Source: RPQJ01 sp963754125
GTDB lineage: Bacteria > Pseudomonadota > Gammaproteobacteria > Steroidobacterales > Steroidobacteraceae
NCBI GenBank assembly: GCA_963754125.1
Contig: CAVWEX010000014.1
Span: 744,001 to 808,000 of the forward strand
DNA: 64,000 nt
Direction of reading: 5' to 3'
Of the stretch, positions 7,362-19,074 are shown in pieces. The notes under the pieces were generated by a model that saw only the letters and a program-made list of their open reading frames with translations, was not told the DNA's origin and did not search any database. A program made the position numbers and the translations under genes. Position 1 is the stretch's first letter. Each line of letters starts with the position of its first letter.

Positions 7362-9565
7362 CCTCCACCACGACCGGAGTGCCGTTCAGCACCGCGGTGC
7401 CTGTCAGCGTGTCGATGAGCTGATCGTCGATCACGTCGTTGATGCTGACGCCGGCGTTGCGGCTCGCGACGCCGAGCCGGATGCCGGCGCGATCGTGACC
7501 CCAGCCGTGGGGCAGCGACACGACGCCTGGCATTACCGCGTCGCTCACCTCGGCCATCACCTGCACTTCGCCGACGCGCGAGCGCAGTCGCACCATCGAC
7601 CCATCGGTGACGCCGCGGCTCGCCGCATCGTCCGGATGGATGACGAGCGTGCAGCGCGGCTTGCCCTTCACCAGCCGCTGGCTGTTGTGCATCCAGGAAT
7701 TGTTGCTGCGCACGTGGCGGCGGCCGATCAGCATCAGCGGAGGCGCCACTGTGGCGAGCGAGCGCGCTGCGCGCTCGAGGTCCCGCACGTGCCGCTCCGG
7801 CGCGAGCTGCACCTTGCCGTCCGGCGTCGCGAGCCGTCGCAGCAGGCTCGGCTCGAGGGGCCCGAGGTCGATGCCATGGGGCGCCGCCTCGAGCCGGCGC
7901 AGGCTCAGGCCCTGCGGACGCCGGTCGGGCGCCGCGAGCTGACTGCGGATCGCGCCGAGTCCAGGCAAGGCCGCGGCCCAACGCACCCAGCCCCGGTAGG
8001 GCATGCCATAGGCGCCGGTGCGCAGCATGAGATCGAGCTGGCCACCCGGGCCGAGCCGGCGCGTGAAGGCCGCGCGTGCCCGCGCCGCGAGTCCCGTGCT
8101 TCCGTGCGACCTGCCGAGGCGCGCGGTCAGCTCGGCCAGGATCTCGTGATCGTGCAGCGCGCCGGCCGGCTTCTCGAACAGAGCAGGTGAGTACTTGGCG
8201 ACGTTGCGCACCGCGAAACCGCTCAACGCGATGTCGTAGTGGCAGCGCTCGAGCGGACTCACGGGCGGCAGGATCAGGTGGGCGTGGCGGGTGGTCTCGT
8301 TCAGGTACGGGTCCACCGAGACCATGAACTCGAGACCCTCGAGCGCCCGGTCGAGCTGACGGCCGTTGGGCGTCGAGAGCACCGGGTTGCCGGCAAAGGT
8401 CAGCAGCGCCCGCACCTGGCCCGGTCCCGCGGTGAGGATCTCGTCGGCGAGCGTCGCGACCGGCAGCTCGTTTCCGAATTCCGGCAGCCCGCGCACGCGC
8501 GATTGGAACCTGCCGTAGTGACCCTTCGAGCCGTAGGCGCGCGTCAGGTCCACGGCAGGCTCCGCGAACATCATGCCGCCCTCGTGGTCGAGGTGCCGGG
8601 TCACGGCGTTGAGGCAGTAGATGAGCCAGAGCACGAGCCCGCCGAACTCCTGCGTGCAGGCGCCCACGCGCCCGTAGACCAGCGCACGTGGCTCCTCGGC
8701 GATCTCGCGGGCGAGGCCGGCGACCCGCTCGGCAGGAATACCCGTCCGCTCGGCGAGCTGGACGGGATCGAATGCGAGCACGGCCTCGCGCAGCGACTCC
8801 ATCCCACGTCACGCGCCCCGCGAGATGCCCGCAATCGGCGCGTCCGGAGACGAAGACCTCGCGCAGCAGCCCGAGCAGCAGGAACACGTCGGTGCCCGGC
8901 CGGATCGACAGGTGCTCGTCGGCGACCTCCGCCGACTCCGTCCGTCGCGGGTCGATCACCACGAACCGCCCGCCGCGCGCGCGCAACGCCGCAACGCGCT
9001 TCTCGAATCCCGGCGCGCCCATGATCGAGCCGCCGGAGGCGACCGGGTTGCCGCCGATGCAGACGAACAGCTGCGTGCGATCCACGTCCGGGACCGGGAT
9101 GAGGAACTGGTGCCCGAACATCGCGTGCGAGGCCACCATGTGGGGCAACTGGTCCACGCTGGTCGCGGAATACAGGTTCTGCGTGCGCACGGCCCGGATG
9201 AAATCGCCCACCCCGAGCATGGCGCCGAGGTTGTGCACCGTGGGGTTGCCGACGTAGATCGCCACCCCATTCGACCCGTGGCGTTCACGCACCTCGGCAA
9301 TGCGTCGATCGACCTCGGCGAAAGCCGCGGCCCACGAGATCTCTTCCCAGCCCGCCGACGTACGCCGCACCGGGCGCCGCAGGCGATCGGGATCCTCGTG
9401 GATGTCCTTGAGGGCGACGGCCTTGGGGCAGATGTGCCCGCGGCTCAGCACGTCCTCGCGATCGGGCTTGACGGACAGCACGGCGCCGCCGCGATGCTCG
9501 ATGACGATGCCGCACATGGCCTCGCACAGGGGGCAGGTGCGGTGATGCAGGCGGGTCTCATCCAT
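7342..9565 (-). CDS. Molybdopterin (bis-MGD) oxidoreductase, frameshifted
   Basis: The product, about 740 residues once joined, belongs to the DMSO-reductase/formate-dehydrogenase superfamily. The N-terminus binds a [4Fe-4S] cluster through CPLCEAMCG and the later CPK. Next come the molybdopterin domains (GNPVASGGSIMGAPG; FAGNPVLSTPNGRQLD; SVDPYLNETTRHAHLILPP) and a C-terminal beta-barrel domain (SNNSWMHNSQRLVKG; LPHGWGHDRAG; SINDVIDD). At about 8805 the frame changes by +1; dropping one base (an extra T in ACGTGGG read on the coding strand) joins the two halves. The ATG at 9565 starts directly before the Fe-S motif. No iron-sulphur, cytochrome or FdhD-like partner is adjacent, so the electron partner and substrate are unknown. 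Confidence 0.85.
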
Positions 9566-9596
9566 CAGGGGCGCCCTCACACCCGGCTCGGGTCAC

Positions 9597-11015
9597 TCAG
9601 GCGCTGCGCGACCGCCGCCGAAGGCCCAGGGATCCGATCAGCAGCAGGAGCAGCGGTGCGGTGCCGCCACCGCCGCTGTTCTTACGCTGCCCGCAGTTCG
9701 TGATGCCATCCACGGTCGCACCCGTCAGGCTGAACTGGTAGAGCACACCCTGTCCGCACCGGCCGCTGCTTGCTGCAAGGCCGACGAACGTCGAGGCGTC
9801 GAATTGCACCATCCGTCCGGTCGGGGACGATCCATTCGAGCCTTCGAAGCTGCGCAGGCTCGTGAAACCGGTGCCGTCGCGGGCGATCGAAAAGATCGTG
9901 CCGTAGGTCGTGACAGCGCCGGTGGAGTTGGTGCCTCCCGTGGTGGTGGTTCCGACGAGCGAGCCATTCTGGGCCAGCAGCAGTTCCCCGCTCGGCCGCG
10001 CACCCGCGGTGCCGTCGAAGGCGTGCAGCGTCGTGAACACGCGGCTCACCGGGTCGATCGCATAGACGGTGCCGTTGCCCTCCTCGCCGCCGAGATTCGC
10101 GACGCCATAGAGCCGCCCGTCGCCGCCGTCGGTCAGTCCCGCCACGGGCGTGGCCCCGTCCGCGTTGGTGGACAGCCCGTCGGAGTTGGCAATGAGGTCA
10201 GGGAAGACGAACAGCGTCTCGAAACCGGTGCCGTCGAAGCGCACCCGGAACACGGTTCCATTGCCCGGTGCTCCGCCGGCGGAGGCGGTGCCGTAGAAGT
10301 AATCATCGGCCCCGGCCACCAGCGGACCGACCGGGCTCATGCCGTCGTCGTTCCGGGGCACCGTGACGGTGGTGGCCGAGGTGATCGGCCCGAAGTTGTG
10401 AAGGACGCTGAACGCCGTCCCGTCGCGCGACAGGCTGTAGACCACGCCGGTGCCGTTCGGTCCGCCCGTGCGCGTGACGCCATACAGTCGGCCGTCGTTG
10501 CCCTCGACGAGCTCCGACTCCGGATTCGCGCCGCCCTCGTTGATCGGCGCGCCCGCCGGGTTCACCGAAGCAAAGCTCTTGAACCGGTAAATAATCGTGA
10601 ATCCGCTGCCGTCCGGCGCGATGCGAAACACCGTGCCGCCGCTGTTGACTTCCGTCGCCGAGCCGGAGGTGGTCACCCCGTAGAGCAGCCCGTCGCTGCC
10701 GAGCAGCAGGCCGGCGACCGGGTTCAGGCCCTCGGTGATCCGGATCTGGTAGAGGGTGCGCATCGAGGAGCCGTCGGCCGCGGCACGATAGATCAGGCCG
10801 CCGGCGACGGCCGTGACCACCGCGGTGGTGCCGTACAACGCGCCGTCGGGCCCTCGCACCGGCGTGCCGCCCGGCTGCGACCCGCTGAATGCGACGATCG
10901 GGGAGATCACCGAGGCCGACTGCGCAAGCGCGGCGACGGGGCTCGCCACCAGCAGTACCGGGAGCAGGTGACGGACGAGCAACAAAATTTGCCGAAGGCG
11001 CAACGTCAAGGACAT
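9597..11015 (-). CDS. GlyGly-CTERM-anchored repeat (beta-propeller-like) protein
   Basis: This 472-residue protein has a signal peptide (hydrophobic residues ~12-30, ending ALAQS). About seven repeats follow of the form DGxLYGTTxxGGxxGxGTVFxxxxDGxGFxxLxxF, the pattern of the TIGR03803 repeat, likely propeller blades. The C-terminus is a textbook GlyGly-CTERM signal: SGGGG, a hydrophobic run APLLLLLIGSLGL, then RRRSRSA. Such proteins are processed by the membrane protease rhombosortase and usually leave by type II secretion. Neither partner is in the window. Function is unknown. It is divergent from the ABC-F gene and follows the oxidoreductase on the other side. Confidence 0.85.
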   Translation of the reverse strand: MSLTLRLRQILLLVRHLLPVLLVASPVAALAQSASVISPIVAFSGSQPGGTPVRGPDGALYGTTAVVTAVAGGLIYRAAADGSSMRTLYQIRITEGLNPVAGLLLGSDGLLYGVTTSGSATEVNSGGTVFRIAPDGSGFTIIYRFKSFASVNPAGAPINEGGANPESELVEGNDGRLYGVTRTGGPNGTGVVYSLSRDGTAFSVLHNFGPITSATTVTVPRNDDGMSPVGPLVAGADDYFYGTASAGGAPGNGTVFRVRFDGTGFETLFVFPDLIANSDGLSTNADGATPVAGLTDGGDGRLYGVANLGGEEGNGTVYAIDPVSRVFTTLHAFDGTAGARPSGELLLAQNGSLVGTTTTGGTNSTGAVTTYGTIFSIARDGTGFTSLRSFEGSNGSSPTGRMVQFDASTFVGLAASSGRCGQGVLYQFSLTGATVDGITNCGQRKNSGGGGTAPLLLLLIGSLGLRRRSRSA

Positions 11016-11166
11016 CGGGTTGGGGTCTCCAGGGGCGCCCGCGGGGGGGCGGCCCGTGCGAAAACACGGATTGTGCCGGATTCCGCCTGCAGCCGCATCG
11101 CGACCGGGACGGAGGCCCGAGCCGATAGAATGCGCGCGCCCGACCACGCTGCCGCCGGCCCATCCC

Positions 11167-13074
<1,908 letters not shown>

Positions 13075-14049
13075 TCAGGGCAGGACGACGACCTTGCCCC
13101 GCGCCCGGCGGCCGCCCAGCGACTCGAAGGCCGCTGCGTAGTCCGTCAGCGCGTGGGTCTCGCCGACCACGGGCTTCAGCCGGCCGGACTCGAACATTGC
13201 CCACAGCTCGGCCACGTTCTGGCGCTGCACATCGCGCTCGCGCTGGGCGAAGCTGCCCCAGAAGACGCCGACGATCGAGCAGCCCTTGAGCAGCGGCAGG
13301 TTCAGCGGAATGCGCGGAATCTCGCCGCCGGCGAAGCCGATCACGAGGTAGCGGCCCTTCCAGGCCATGCTGCGCAGCGCCGGCTCGGCCAGCGTGCCCC
13401 CGACCGGGTCGTAGACCACGTCCACGCCGCGGCCGGCGGTGATTTCCTTGATGCGCTCGCGCAGGTCCTGCGTCGTGTAGTTGACCAGGTGCTCCGCGCC
13501 GAGGCTGCGCGCAAGTTCGAGCTTCTCGTCCGTGCTGGCGGCCGCGATCACGGTCGCGCCCATCTCCCTGCCGAGTTCGACGGCCGTGGTGCCGACGCCA
13601 CCGGCGGCCCCGAGCACGAGCAGGCTCTCCCCGGGCTGCAGGGCGGCGCGCTGCTTGAGCGCGTGCAGCGTCGTGAAATAGGTGATGCAGATGCCGGCGG
13701 CCGCTTCGAAGCCGAGCCCGTTCGGTGCTGGCAGCAGCAGCGATGCCTTGACGGCGACACGCTCGGCGAGGGTGCGTCCGCACGCGGCCACCACCCGGTC
13801 GCCAGGCGCGAACTGGCTCACGCCCTCGCCCGCCGCGACCACCACGCCCGCCATCTCCGTTCCGACCACGAACGGCAGCGGCGGTCGCTCCTGGTACAGG
13901 CCTTGGATCATGAGCACGTCGGGGAAGTTGAGCGCCGCGGCCTTCACCTCGACCACCACGTCGCCCGGCCCGGCCTGCGGTTCCGGCCAGTCCGCAACGT
14001 GCTCGAGCCCTGCAAGTCCAGTCAGTTCGCGACAGATCACCGCACGCAT
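13075..14049 (-). CDS. NADPH:quinone oxidoreductase family (zinc-free MDR) protein
   Basis: This 324-residue medium-chain reductase has an N-terminal GroES-like domain (GDVVVEVKAAALNFPDVLMIQGLY, GTEMAGVVVAAGEGV, FAPGDRVVA) and a Rossmann domain with the NADPH loop LGAAGGVGTTAVELG near 150. The usual ends NYTTQDLRERIKEITAGRGVDVVYDPVGG and ARGKVVV are present. There are no zinc-ligand cysteines, which fits the quinone-reductase (QOR) branch. It probably reduces quinones or enones using NADPH in the cytoplasm. It lies 14 bases downstream of the alpha-hydroxy-acid dehydrogenase gene on the same strand, so the two are probably co-transcribed. Confidence 0.88.
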   Translation of the reverse strand: MRAVICRELTGLAGLEHVADWPEPQAGPGDVVVEVKAAALNFPDVLMIQGLYQERPPLPFVVGTEMAGVVVAAGEGVSQFAPGDRVVAACGRTLAERVAVKASLLLPAPNGLGFEAAAGICITYFTTLHALKQRAALQPGESLLVLGAAGGVGTTAVELGREMGATVIAAASTDEKLELARSLGAEHLVNYTTQDLRERIKEITAGRGVDVVYDPVGGTLAEPALRSMAWKGRYLVIGFAGGEIPRIPLNLPLLKGCSIVGVFWGSFAQRERDVQRQNVAELWAMFESGRLKPVVGETHALTDYAAAFESLGGRRARGKVVVLP

Positions 14050-14063
14050 CGTTTACCCGTCCT

Positions 14064-15233
14064 TCAGTTGCGAATCAGGTGTCGACCGAGCTCGGCCAGG
14101 TTGCGGCATCCGAGCAGCGTCATCCCGCGCTCCATTTCCGTGCGCAGCAGTGCGAGCGCGTGCCCCACGCCGGCCTCGCCCCCGGCTGCAAGGCCGTACA
14201 GGGCCGCCCGGCCGATCATCACGCCGTGCGCGCCGAGCGCAATGGCCTTGAGCACGTCGGACCCACGGCGGAAGCCGCCGTCCACGAGCACGCACAAGCG
14301 GTCGCCGAACTCGGCGGATACCGCCGGCAGAAGCTCGACGCCCGAGACACAGGAATCGAGCTGGCGCCCGCCATGGTTGCTGAGCACGATACCGTCGGCC
14401 CCGACGTCCACGGAGCGCTGTGCGTCCTCGACGCAGAGGACGCCCTTCAGGACCAGCTTGCCCGGCCAGCGCCGGCGGATGTGCTCCATGTCCTGCCAGC
14501 TGAGCCGCGGGTTGAGCTGCGTGCCCATGAAGCGCACGCCGGCCAGCGCCGAATCCGCGCCGGGCGGCAGGAACTCCCTCAGGTTCTCGAACCGCGGCGC
14601 GCCCCGCGGAATCATCACGCGCCGCAGCCAGCCCGGGTGCGCGAGCACGTCGATCAGGTTCGCGACGTCGAGCTTCATCGGTGCGCGGTAATTGCGCTGG
14701 TCCCATTCGCGGGCGCCGAGCACCGGCACGTCGGTCGTGACGACCAGCGTGCTGACGCCTGCCCCGGTCGCGAGGTCCACCAGCCGGTCGATGAAGCCCT
14801 GGTCCTTGAACGGGTACAGCTGGAACCAGGTGCGCTCCGGGATCTCGGCCGTCAGCTTCGCGAGCGGGAAATTCGAGACGGTGCTGAGCGTGAACGGAAT
14901 GCCGGCGTCGGCGGCAGCCCGTGCGAGCGCGCGGTCGCCCTGCGGCCAGAGCATCCCGTTGAATCCGGTCGGCGCGATGACGAGCGGCAGGTGGCAGCTC
15001 GCGCCGAGGATCTCCGCCGAGAGGTCCGGCGCGCCCACGCCCGCGAGCGTCCGAGGCAGCCAGGCGATGCGCTCGAAGACGTCCCGGTTGCGCCTGAGGG
15101 CGACCTCGTCCTCGGCACCGCCCTCCAGGTATTCGAAGCTGAAGTTCGGCAGCTTGCGGCGCGCGACGAGACGCAGATCCTCGATCGTGATCGCGCGCCG
15201 GAAATCCTCACCACGATAGTGCTCGCGCTTCAC
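14064..15233 (-). CDS. FMN-dependent alpha-hydroxy-acid dehydrogenase
   Basis: This 389-residue TIM-barrel flavoenzyme belongs to the L-lactate dehydrogenase (LldD) / mandelate dehydrogenase / glycolate oxidase family. Conserved signs are the N-terminal FSFEYLEGGAEDE, the FMN-binding APTGFNGMLWPQGD, the VTTDVPVLGAREWDQRN segment, and the active-site SNHGGRQLD at about 282-290, which holds the catalytic His and substrate-binding Arg. VDGGFRRGSDVLKAIALGA binds the FMN phosphate. The exact 2-hydroxy acid cannot be told. Its start overlaps the stop of the preceding Gfo/Idh/MocA gene by 4 bases (ATGA), indicating translational coupling. Confidence 0.9.
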   Translation of the reverse strand: MKREHYRGEDFRRAITIEDLRLVARRKLPNFSFEYLEGGAEDEVALRRNRDVFERIAWLPRTLAGVGAPDLSAEILGASCHLPLVIAPTGFNGMLWPQGDRALARAAADAGIPFTLSTVSNFPLAKLTAEIPERTWFQLYPFKDQGFIDRLVDLATGAGVSTLVVTTDVPVLGAREWDQRNYRAPMKLDVANLIDVLAHPGWLRRVMIPRGAPRFENLREFLPPGADSALAGVRFMGTQLNPRLSWQDMEHIRRRWPGKLVLKGVLCVEDAQRSVDVGADGIVLSNHGGRQLDSCVSGVELLPAVSAEFGDRLCVLVDGGFRRGSDVLKAIALGAHGVMIGRAALYGLAAGGEAGVGHALALLRTEMERGMTLLGCRNLAELGRHLIRN

Positions 15234-16180
15234 GGCGCGGCCCCCGCACCCTGAACGAGTTCGGTGATGCGGATGGCGGTCTCGAGCGCACGCAGGCCGT
15301 CCTCACCCGACACGACGGGCGGACGTCCCTCCCGGATCGCGCGCAGGAAGGCCGTGATCTCGAGCTTGAGCGCGTCGCCCTGCTCGTAGTTGCGTTCCTC
15401 GATGATCACCTGCCCGGGTTGGGCGGCGGCCGCCTCGGGCGGCTTGCGTACGATCGTGAGGACCTTCTGCTGCAGGTCGATCGACACGTAGGCGTCGTCC
15501 TGGAACAGGCGCAGCTTGCGTTCCATCTTCATGCTGACCCGGCTCGCCGTGGTGTTGGCGACGCAGCCGTTCGCATACCGGATCCGGGCGTTCGCGATGT
15601 CGAGACCCGCGGAGAATACTGAGGCTCCAACCGCGTCGATGGACTCGATCGGAGCCCCGACCAGGCTCTGGATGAGGTCGATGTCGTGGATCATGAGGTC
15701 GAGGACCACGTTGACGTCGGTGCCCCGCTCCTTGAATGGTGCCAGTCGGTGCGACTCGATGAATCGAGGCCGGCCGAGGGTGCCCTCGAGCGCCAGGATC
15801 GCCGCGTTGAACCGCTCCAGGTGCCCGACCTGCAGGACTCGCCCGTGTCGAGCGGACGTCTCGATCAGAGTCCTCGCCTGCTCGGGGGTCTCGGTGACGG
15901 GCTTTTCCACCAGCACGTGGATGCCGCGCTCAAGGCAATCCCGGGCGATCGGGAAATGCAGTGGCGTGGGCGTGGCGATGCTTACGGCGTCCACCTCGCC
16001 AAAGAGGTCACGGTAGTCTGCGACTGCCCGGCAGCCGAGCTCCGCCGCCACCCGGTCCCGGGCGTCCGCCTGGGCGTCCACCACGGCGACCAGTCGTGAC
16101 TCCGGCAGGACGGCATACTTCTGGGCGTGAAAACGCCCGAGGTAACCCACGCCAATCACCGCGGTTCGCAGCTGGTCCAT
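15230..16180 (-). CDS. Gfo/Idh/MocA family oxidoreductase
   Basis: This 316-residue NAD(P)-dependent dehydrogenase has an N-terminal Rossmann fold (TAVIGVGYLGRFHAQKY, DAVSIATPTPLHFPIA) and the family's catalytic EKPVTE motif near residue 94, where Lys is the key residue. The C-terminal alpha/beta domain carries DLMIHDIDLIQSLVG. Members act on sugars, inositols, UDP-sugars or related compounds; the substrate here is unknown. The pattern HLERFNAA resembles members acting on UDP-N-acetyl sugars, but this is weak evidence. First gene of a likely operon with the FMN dehydrogenase and the quinone reductase. ATG at 16180 chosen at the start of homology. Confidence 0.88.
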   Translation of the reverse strand: MDQLRTAVIGVGYLGRFHAQKYAVLPESRLVAVVDAQADARDRVAAELGCRAVADYRDLFGEVDAVSIATPTPLHFPIARDCLERGIHVLVEKPVTETPEQARTLIETSARHGRVLQVGHLERFNAAILALEGTLGRPRFIESHRLAPFKERGTDVNVVLDLMIHDIDLIQSLVGAPIESIDAVGASVFSAGLDIANARIRYANGCVANTTASRVSMKMERKLRLFQDDAYVSIDLQQKVLTIVRKPPEAAAAQPGQVIIEERNYEQGDALKLEITAFLRAIREGRPPVVSGEDGLRALETAIRITELVQGAGAAP

Positions 16181-16245
16181 GCGCGGGGATGATACCGAAG
16201 GCCGGCCCTTGCGGTCCGGGCGGCTTGCCCTCAGCATCGCGCGCC

Positions 16246-16848
16246 ATGAGCTTCAATCGGGACGCGGCATGGGTGCTGGTGGCGGTGGTCTTCGCTGCTG
16301 TCGTGCTGCCGGTGCTCGTCTTTTACACGGGCACCGCCACGCTCGGCCCCTACGCTCGCGGCGGCCTCGGGGCGTTCCTGGCCGACTATGTCGCGGATCT
16401 CGCCCGGTTGCGCCTGGGGGCCTGGGTCCTGTTGCTCGGGCCTGTCGCCCTCGTCGCCGCGTGGCGGGTCCTCGTCGCGCTGGCCTGGCCGCGCGCCGGG
16501 AAGTCGTTTCCCGCGACGTCAGCCGCGGGTGACCGCGTACAGCGCGGCCAGCCCCGCCAATGCCGCCCAGAGTGCCGCCTGGGCCCAGCCCCGCCACGGA
16601 CGCTGACGGGCCAGGCCGATGAAACCTGTAGCGGCCAGCGCGGTCAAAGCGAGGAAGATGCCCAGGTAGACCGCCAGCATCGGCAGCTCGGCACGGAATT
16701 GCGGGTGCTCATCCGCGAGCACCGCGAACACGACCAGCGTCGCGCCGAGCCCAAAGGTGGTGGCGGCCGCGGAGCCGAGCACGATGCCTGTCAGGACGGT
16801 GAGCGGTCGCACTGGGAATTGCTGGCCATATTCGGAGCCCGCCCTTGA
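16246..16848 (+). CDS. Small membrane protein, 3' end uncertain
   Basis: From the ATG at 16246 the product has two clear membrane segments: VLVAVVFAAVVLPVLVFY at residues ~10-27 and WVLLLGPVALVAAWRVLVALAW at ~62-83. These are joined by a loop with GPYARGGLGAFLADYVADLARLR. After about residue 90 the composition changes and the frame runs over the opposite-strand membrane gene at 16519-16863. The real protein is therefore probably about 90 residues long, with its stop hidden by a base error or misplaced. I do not recognise a family. Confidence 0.45.
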   Translation: MSFNRDAAWVLVAVVFAAVVLPVLVFYTGTATLGPYARGGLGAFLADYVADLARLRLGAWVLLLGPVALVAAWRVLVALAWPRAGKSFPATSAAGDRVQRGQPRQCRPECRLGPAPPRTLTGQADETCSGQRGQSEEDAQVDRQHRQLGTELRVLIREHREHDQRRAEPKGGGGRGAEHDACQDGERSHWELLAIFGARP

Positions 16849-16863
16849 TTGGGGCCGGGCCAC
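16519..16863 (-). CDS. Predicted three-helix inner-membrane protein
   Basis: This 114-residue protein starts with GTG at 16863. It has membrane segments at about 22-48 (VLTGIVLGSAAATTFGLGATLVV), 61-83 (LAVYLGIFLALTALAATGF) and 93-111 (AQAALWAALAGLAALYAV). No family recognised. It is divergent from prc, with 42 bases between starts, and overlaps the tail of the facing small membrane-protein frame. Confidence 0.6.
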   Translation of the reverse strand: MARPQSRAGSEYGQQFPVRPLTVLTGIVLGSAAATTFGLGATLVVFAVLADEHPQFRAELPMLAVYLGIFLALTALAATGFIGLARQRPWRGWAQAALWAALAGLAALYAVTRG

Positions 16864-16905
16864 TCTTTAGCCTAGGTCGCCATCGTCGGTCGAGGATTTT
16901 CCAAA

Positions 16906-19047
16906 GTGTATCAGTCAGTTCGCCGGGTCGAGACAAGCAAGCGCGCCACGGCCGTCCGCCGCGCCGGGCCGATGGCCCTGGCCATGGTCGTGGTGGCGCT
17001 GGCCACGCTGTTGCTCGGCACGGCGCGGGCGCCGTCCACCGCGGCCACGGCCGCCACCGTGGACATGGCCCCGACCGAGCGCCAGGCGCGCGTCGCGCGG
17101 CTCGTGAGCAGCATGTTCGAGCGCTCGCATTACCGGCAGGCGCCGGTCAACGACCCGGTCTCCTCGCTCATCCTGGACCGCTACCTCGAATCTCTCGACG
17201 GCACGCGCAGCTATTTCCTCGCCTCGGACATCGCCGAATTCGAGCGTTACCGTTACCAGCTCGACGACGCCGTCACGAGCGGCAAGCTCGAACCCGCCTT
17301 CGCCATCTTCAACCGGTTCCAGCTGCGCAGCCAGGAGCGCCTGGCGCATGCGATCGAGATCCTGAAGAAAGAGCCCGACTTCACGCTCGACGAGAGCTTC
17401 GAATTCGACCGGCGCAAGGCTCCCTGGGCGGCGAGCCGCGAGGAACTCGACGACCTTTGGCGCAAGCGGGTCAAGAACGACGCGATCTCCCTCATGCTCA
17501 CGGACAAGACCTGGCCCGAGGCGCAGGACATCCTCCGCAAGCGCTACGAGCGGGCCGGCAAGCGCGCCGACCAGGTGACCGCGGACGACGTGTTCGAGAA
17601 TTTCATGAACGCATTCGCGCACGTGTTCGACCCGCACTCGAGTTACTTCTCGCCGCGGAATTCCGAGGAATACCGCATCCAGATGAGCCTCTCCTACGAG
17701 GGCATCGGCGCCTCGCTGCAGATACTCGACGACTACGTGACGGTGATGGAGATCCTGCCCGGTGGCTCGGCGCAGCAGAGCGGCGAGATCAAGGCCACCG
17801 ACCGCATCATCGCGGTCGGCCAGGGCAAGGGTGGCGAACTGGTGGACGTGGTCGGCTGGCGGCTCGACGACGTCGTGCAGCTGATTCGCGGGCCGGTCGG
17901 CTCGCAGGTGCGCCTGATGGTCCAGCCGGGCAAGGCGTCGCCCGGTGCGGCGGAAAAATCCATCGTCCTGCCGCGGGCAAAGATCACGCTGGAAGCCCAG
18001 GCCGCGAAGAAGGAGCTGCGGGAGATCGAGCGCGGCGACCAGAAGCTGCGCGTCGGCGTGATCACCGTGCCCTCCTTCTACCAGGACTACAACGCGCGTG
18101 CCGCCGGCAGCGAGGACTATCGCAGTACGACCCGCGACGTGCGCAAGCTCATCGAGCAGTTCGAGGCCGAGGGCGGTATCGACGGGCTGGTGCTCGACCT
18201 GCGCGAGAACGGCGGCGGCCACCTGACGGAGGCGATCGACCTGGTGAACCTGTTCGTGCCCAAGGGCCCCGTCGTCCAGCTGCGCGAGACCGGCGGCCGG
18301 GTCGAGGTGCTCGAGTCCGACGAGGAGGCGGCCGCGTACTCGGGTCCGCTCACCATCCTCGTGGACCGCTTCAGCGCCTCGGCGTCGGAGATCTTCGCGG
18401 CCGCCATGCAGGACTACGGTCGCGGCGTCGTGATCGGGCAGGAGACCTACGGCAAGGGAACGGTGCAGAACCTGTATCCGCTCGACCGCTACGCGCTCGG
18501 GCAGGACCCGGGTTTCGGCCAGCTGACGGTCACGATCGGCATGTACTACCGCGTGACGGGCGACAGCACCCAGAACCGGGGTGTGCAGCCCGACATCCGC
18601 CTGCCCTCCGCGATCAGCCCCACGGAAGTCGGCGAGAGCTCTCGCGACGCCGCCCTGCCCTGGAACCGCATCCGGCCGGCGCGCTACAAGCCGGACGGAA
18701 CCCTGACCCCGCTGATCGCCGACCTGCAGGGCCGGCACGAGCAGCGCGCGGCCGCCGATCCGGGCTTCCAGCACGCGGTGGCCGAGATCGCCACGATCGA
18801 GGGCATGCGAAACCAGCGTTCCGTGTCGCTCAATCTCGAGCAGAGACGGGCGGAACGAGCCTCGTTGACGACGAGCCAGCTCGCACGGGAAAACGAACGC
18901 CGGGCGGCGTTGGGCGCGGAGCCGCTCGAGGATGTGAGCGCGATTGAGAACCCCCCGGACGCCATGTTGAGCGAGGCGGCTGAGATCACGGCAGACCTGA
19001 CTCAGATCGAGCCGCGCTACGTCGCTCGAGCGCGACCGACGGGCTGA
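16906..19047 (+). CDS. prc: Periplasmic carboxy-terminal (tail-specific) protease Prc
   Basis: Prc degrades or trims periplasmic proteins from their C-terminus, including peptidoglycan hydrolases. The 713-residue product has a hydrophobic export segment (ALAMVVVALATLLLG), an N-terminal helical domain, a PDZ domain (ILPGGSAQQSGEIKATDRIIAVG) and an S41A catalytic domain. The nucleophile lies in SASASE (residues 490-495) and the general-base lysine in YGKGTVQ (K517), followed by the DUF3340-like C-terminus. The proposed start is GTG at 16906; an ATG at 16972 gives a shorter signal peptide and is equally possible. Confidence 0.93.
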   Translation: MYQSVRRVETSKRATAVRRAGPMALAMVVVALATLLLGTARAPSTAATAATVDMAPTERQARVARLVSSMFERSHYRQAPVNDPVSSLILDRYLESLDGTRSYFLASDIAEFERYRYQLDDAVTSGKLEPAFAIFNRFQLRSQERLAHAIEILKKEPDFTLDESFEFDRRKAPWAASREELDDLWRKRVKNDAISLMLTDKTWPEAQDILRKRYERAGKRADQVTADDVFENFMNAFAHVFDPHSSYFSPRNSEEYRIQMSLSYEGIGASLQILDDYVTVMEILPGGSAQQSGEIKATDRIIAVGQGKGGELVDVVGWRLDDVVQLIRGPVGSQVRLMVQPGKASPGAAEKSIVLPRAKITLEAQAAKKELREIERGDQKLRVGVITVPSFYQDYNARAAGSEDYRSTTRDVRKLIEQFEAEGGIDGLVLDLRENGGGHLTEAIDLVNLFVPKGPVVQLRETGGRVEVLESDEEAAAYSGPLTILVDRFSASASEIFAAAMQDYGRGVVIGQETYGKGTVQNLYPLDRYALGQDPGFGQLTVTIGMYYRVTGDSTQNRGVQPDIRLPSAISPTEVGESSRDAALPWNRIRPARYKPDGTLTPLIADLQGRHEQRAAADPGFQHAVAEIATIEGMRNQRSVSLNLEQRRAERASLTTSQLARENERRAALGAEPLEDVSAIENPPDAMLSEAAEITADLTQIEPRYVARARPTG

Positions 19048-19074
19048 ACCCGATCCGGGGCCCGGCGTCGTGCT

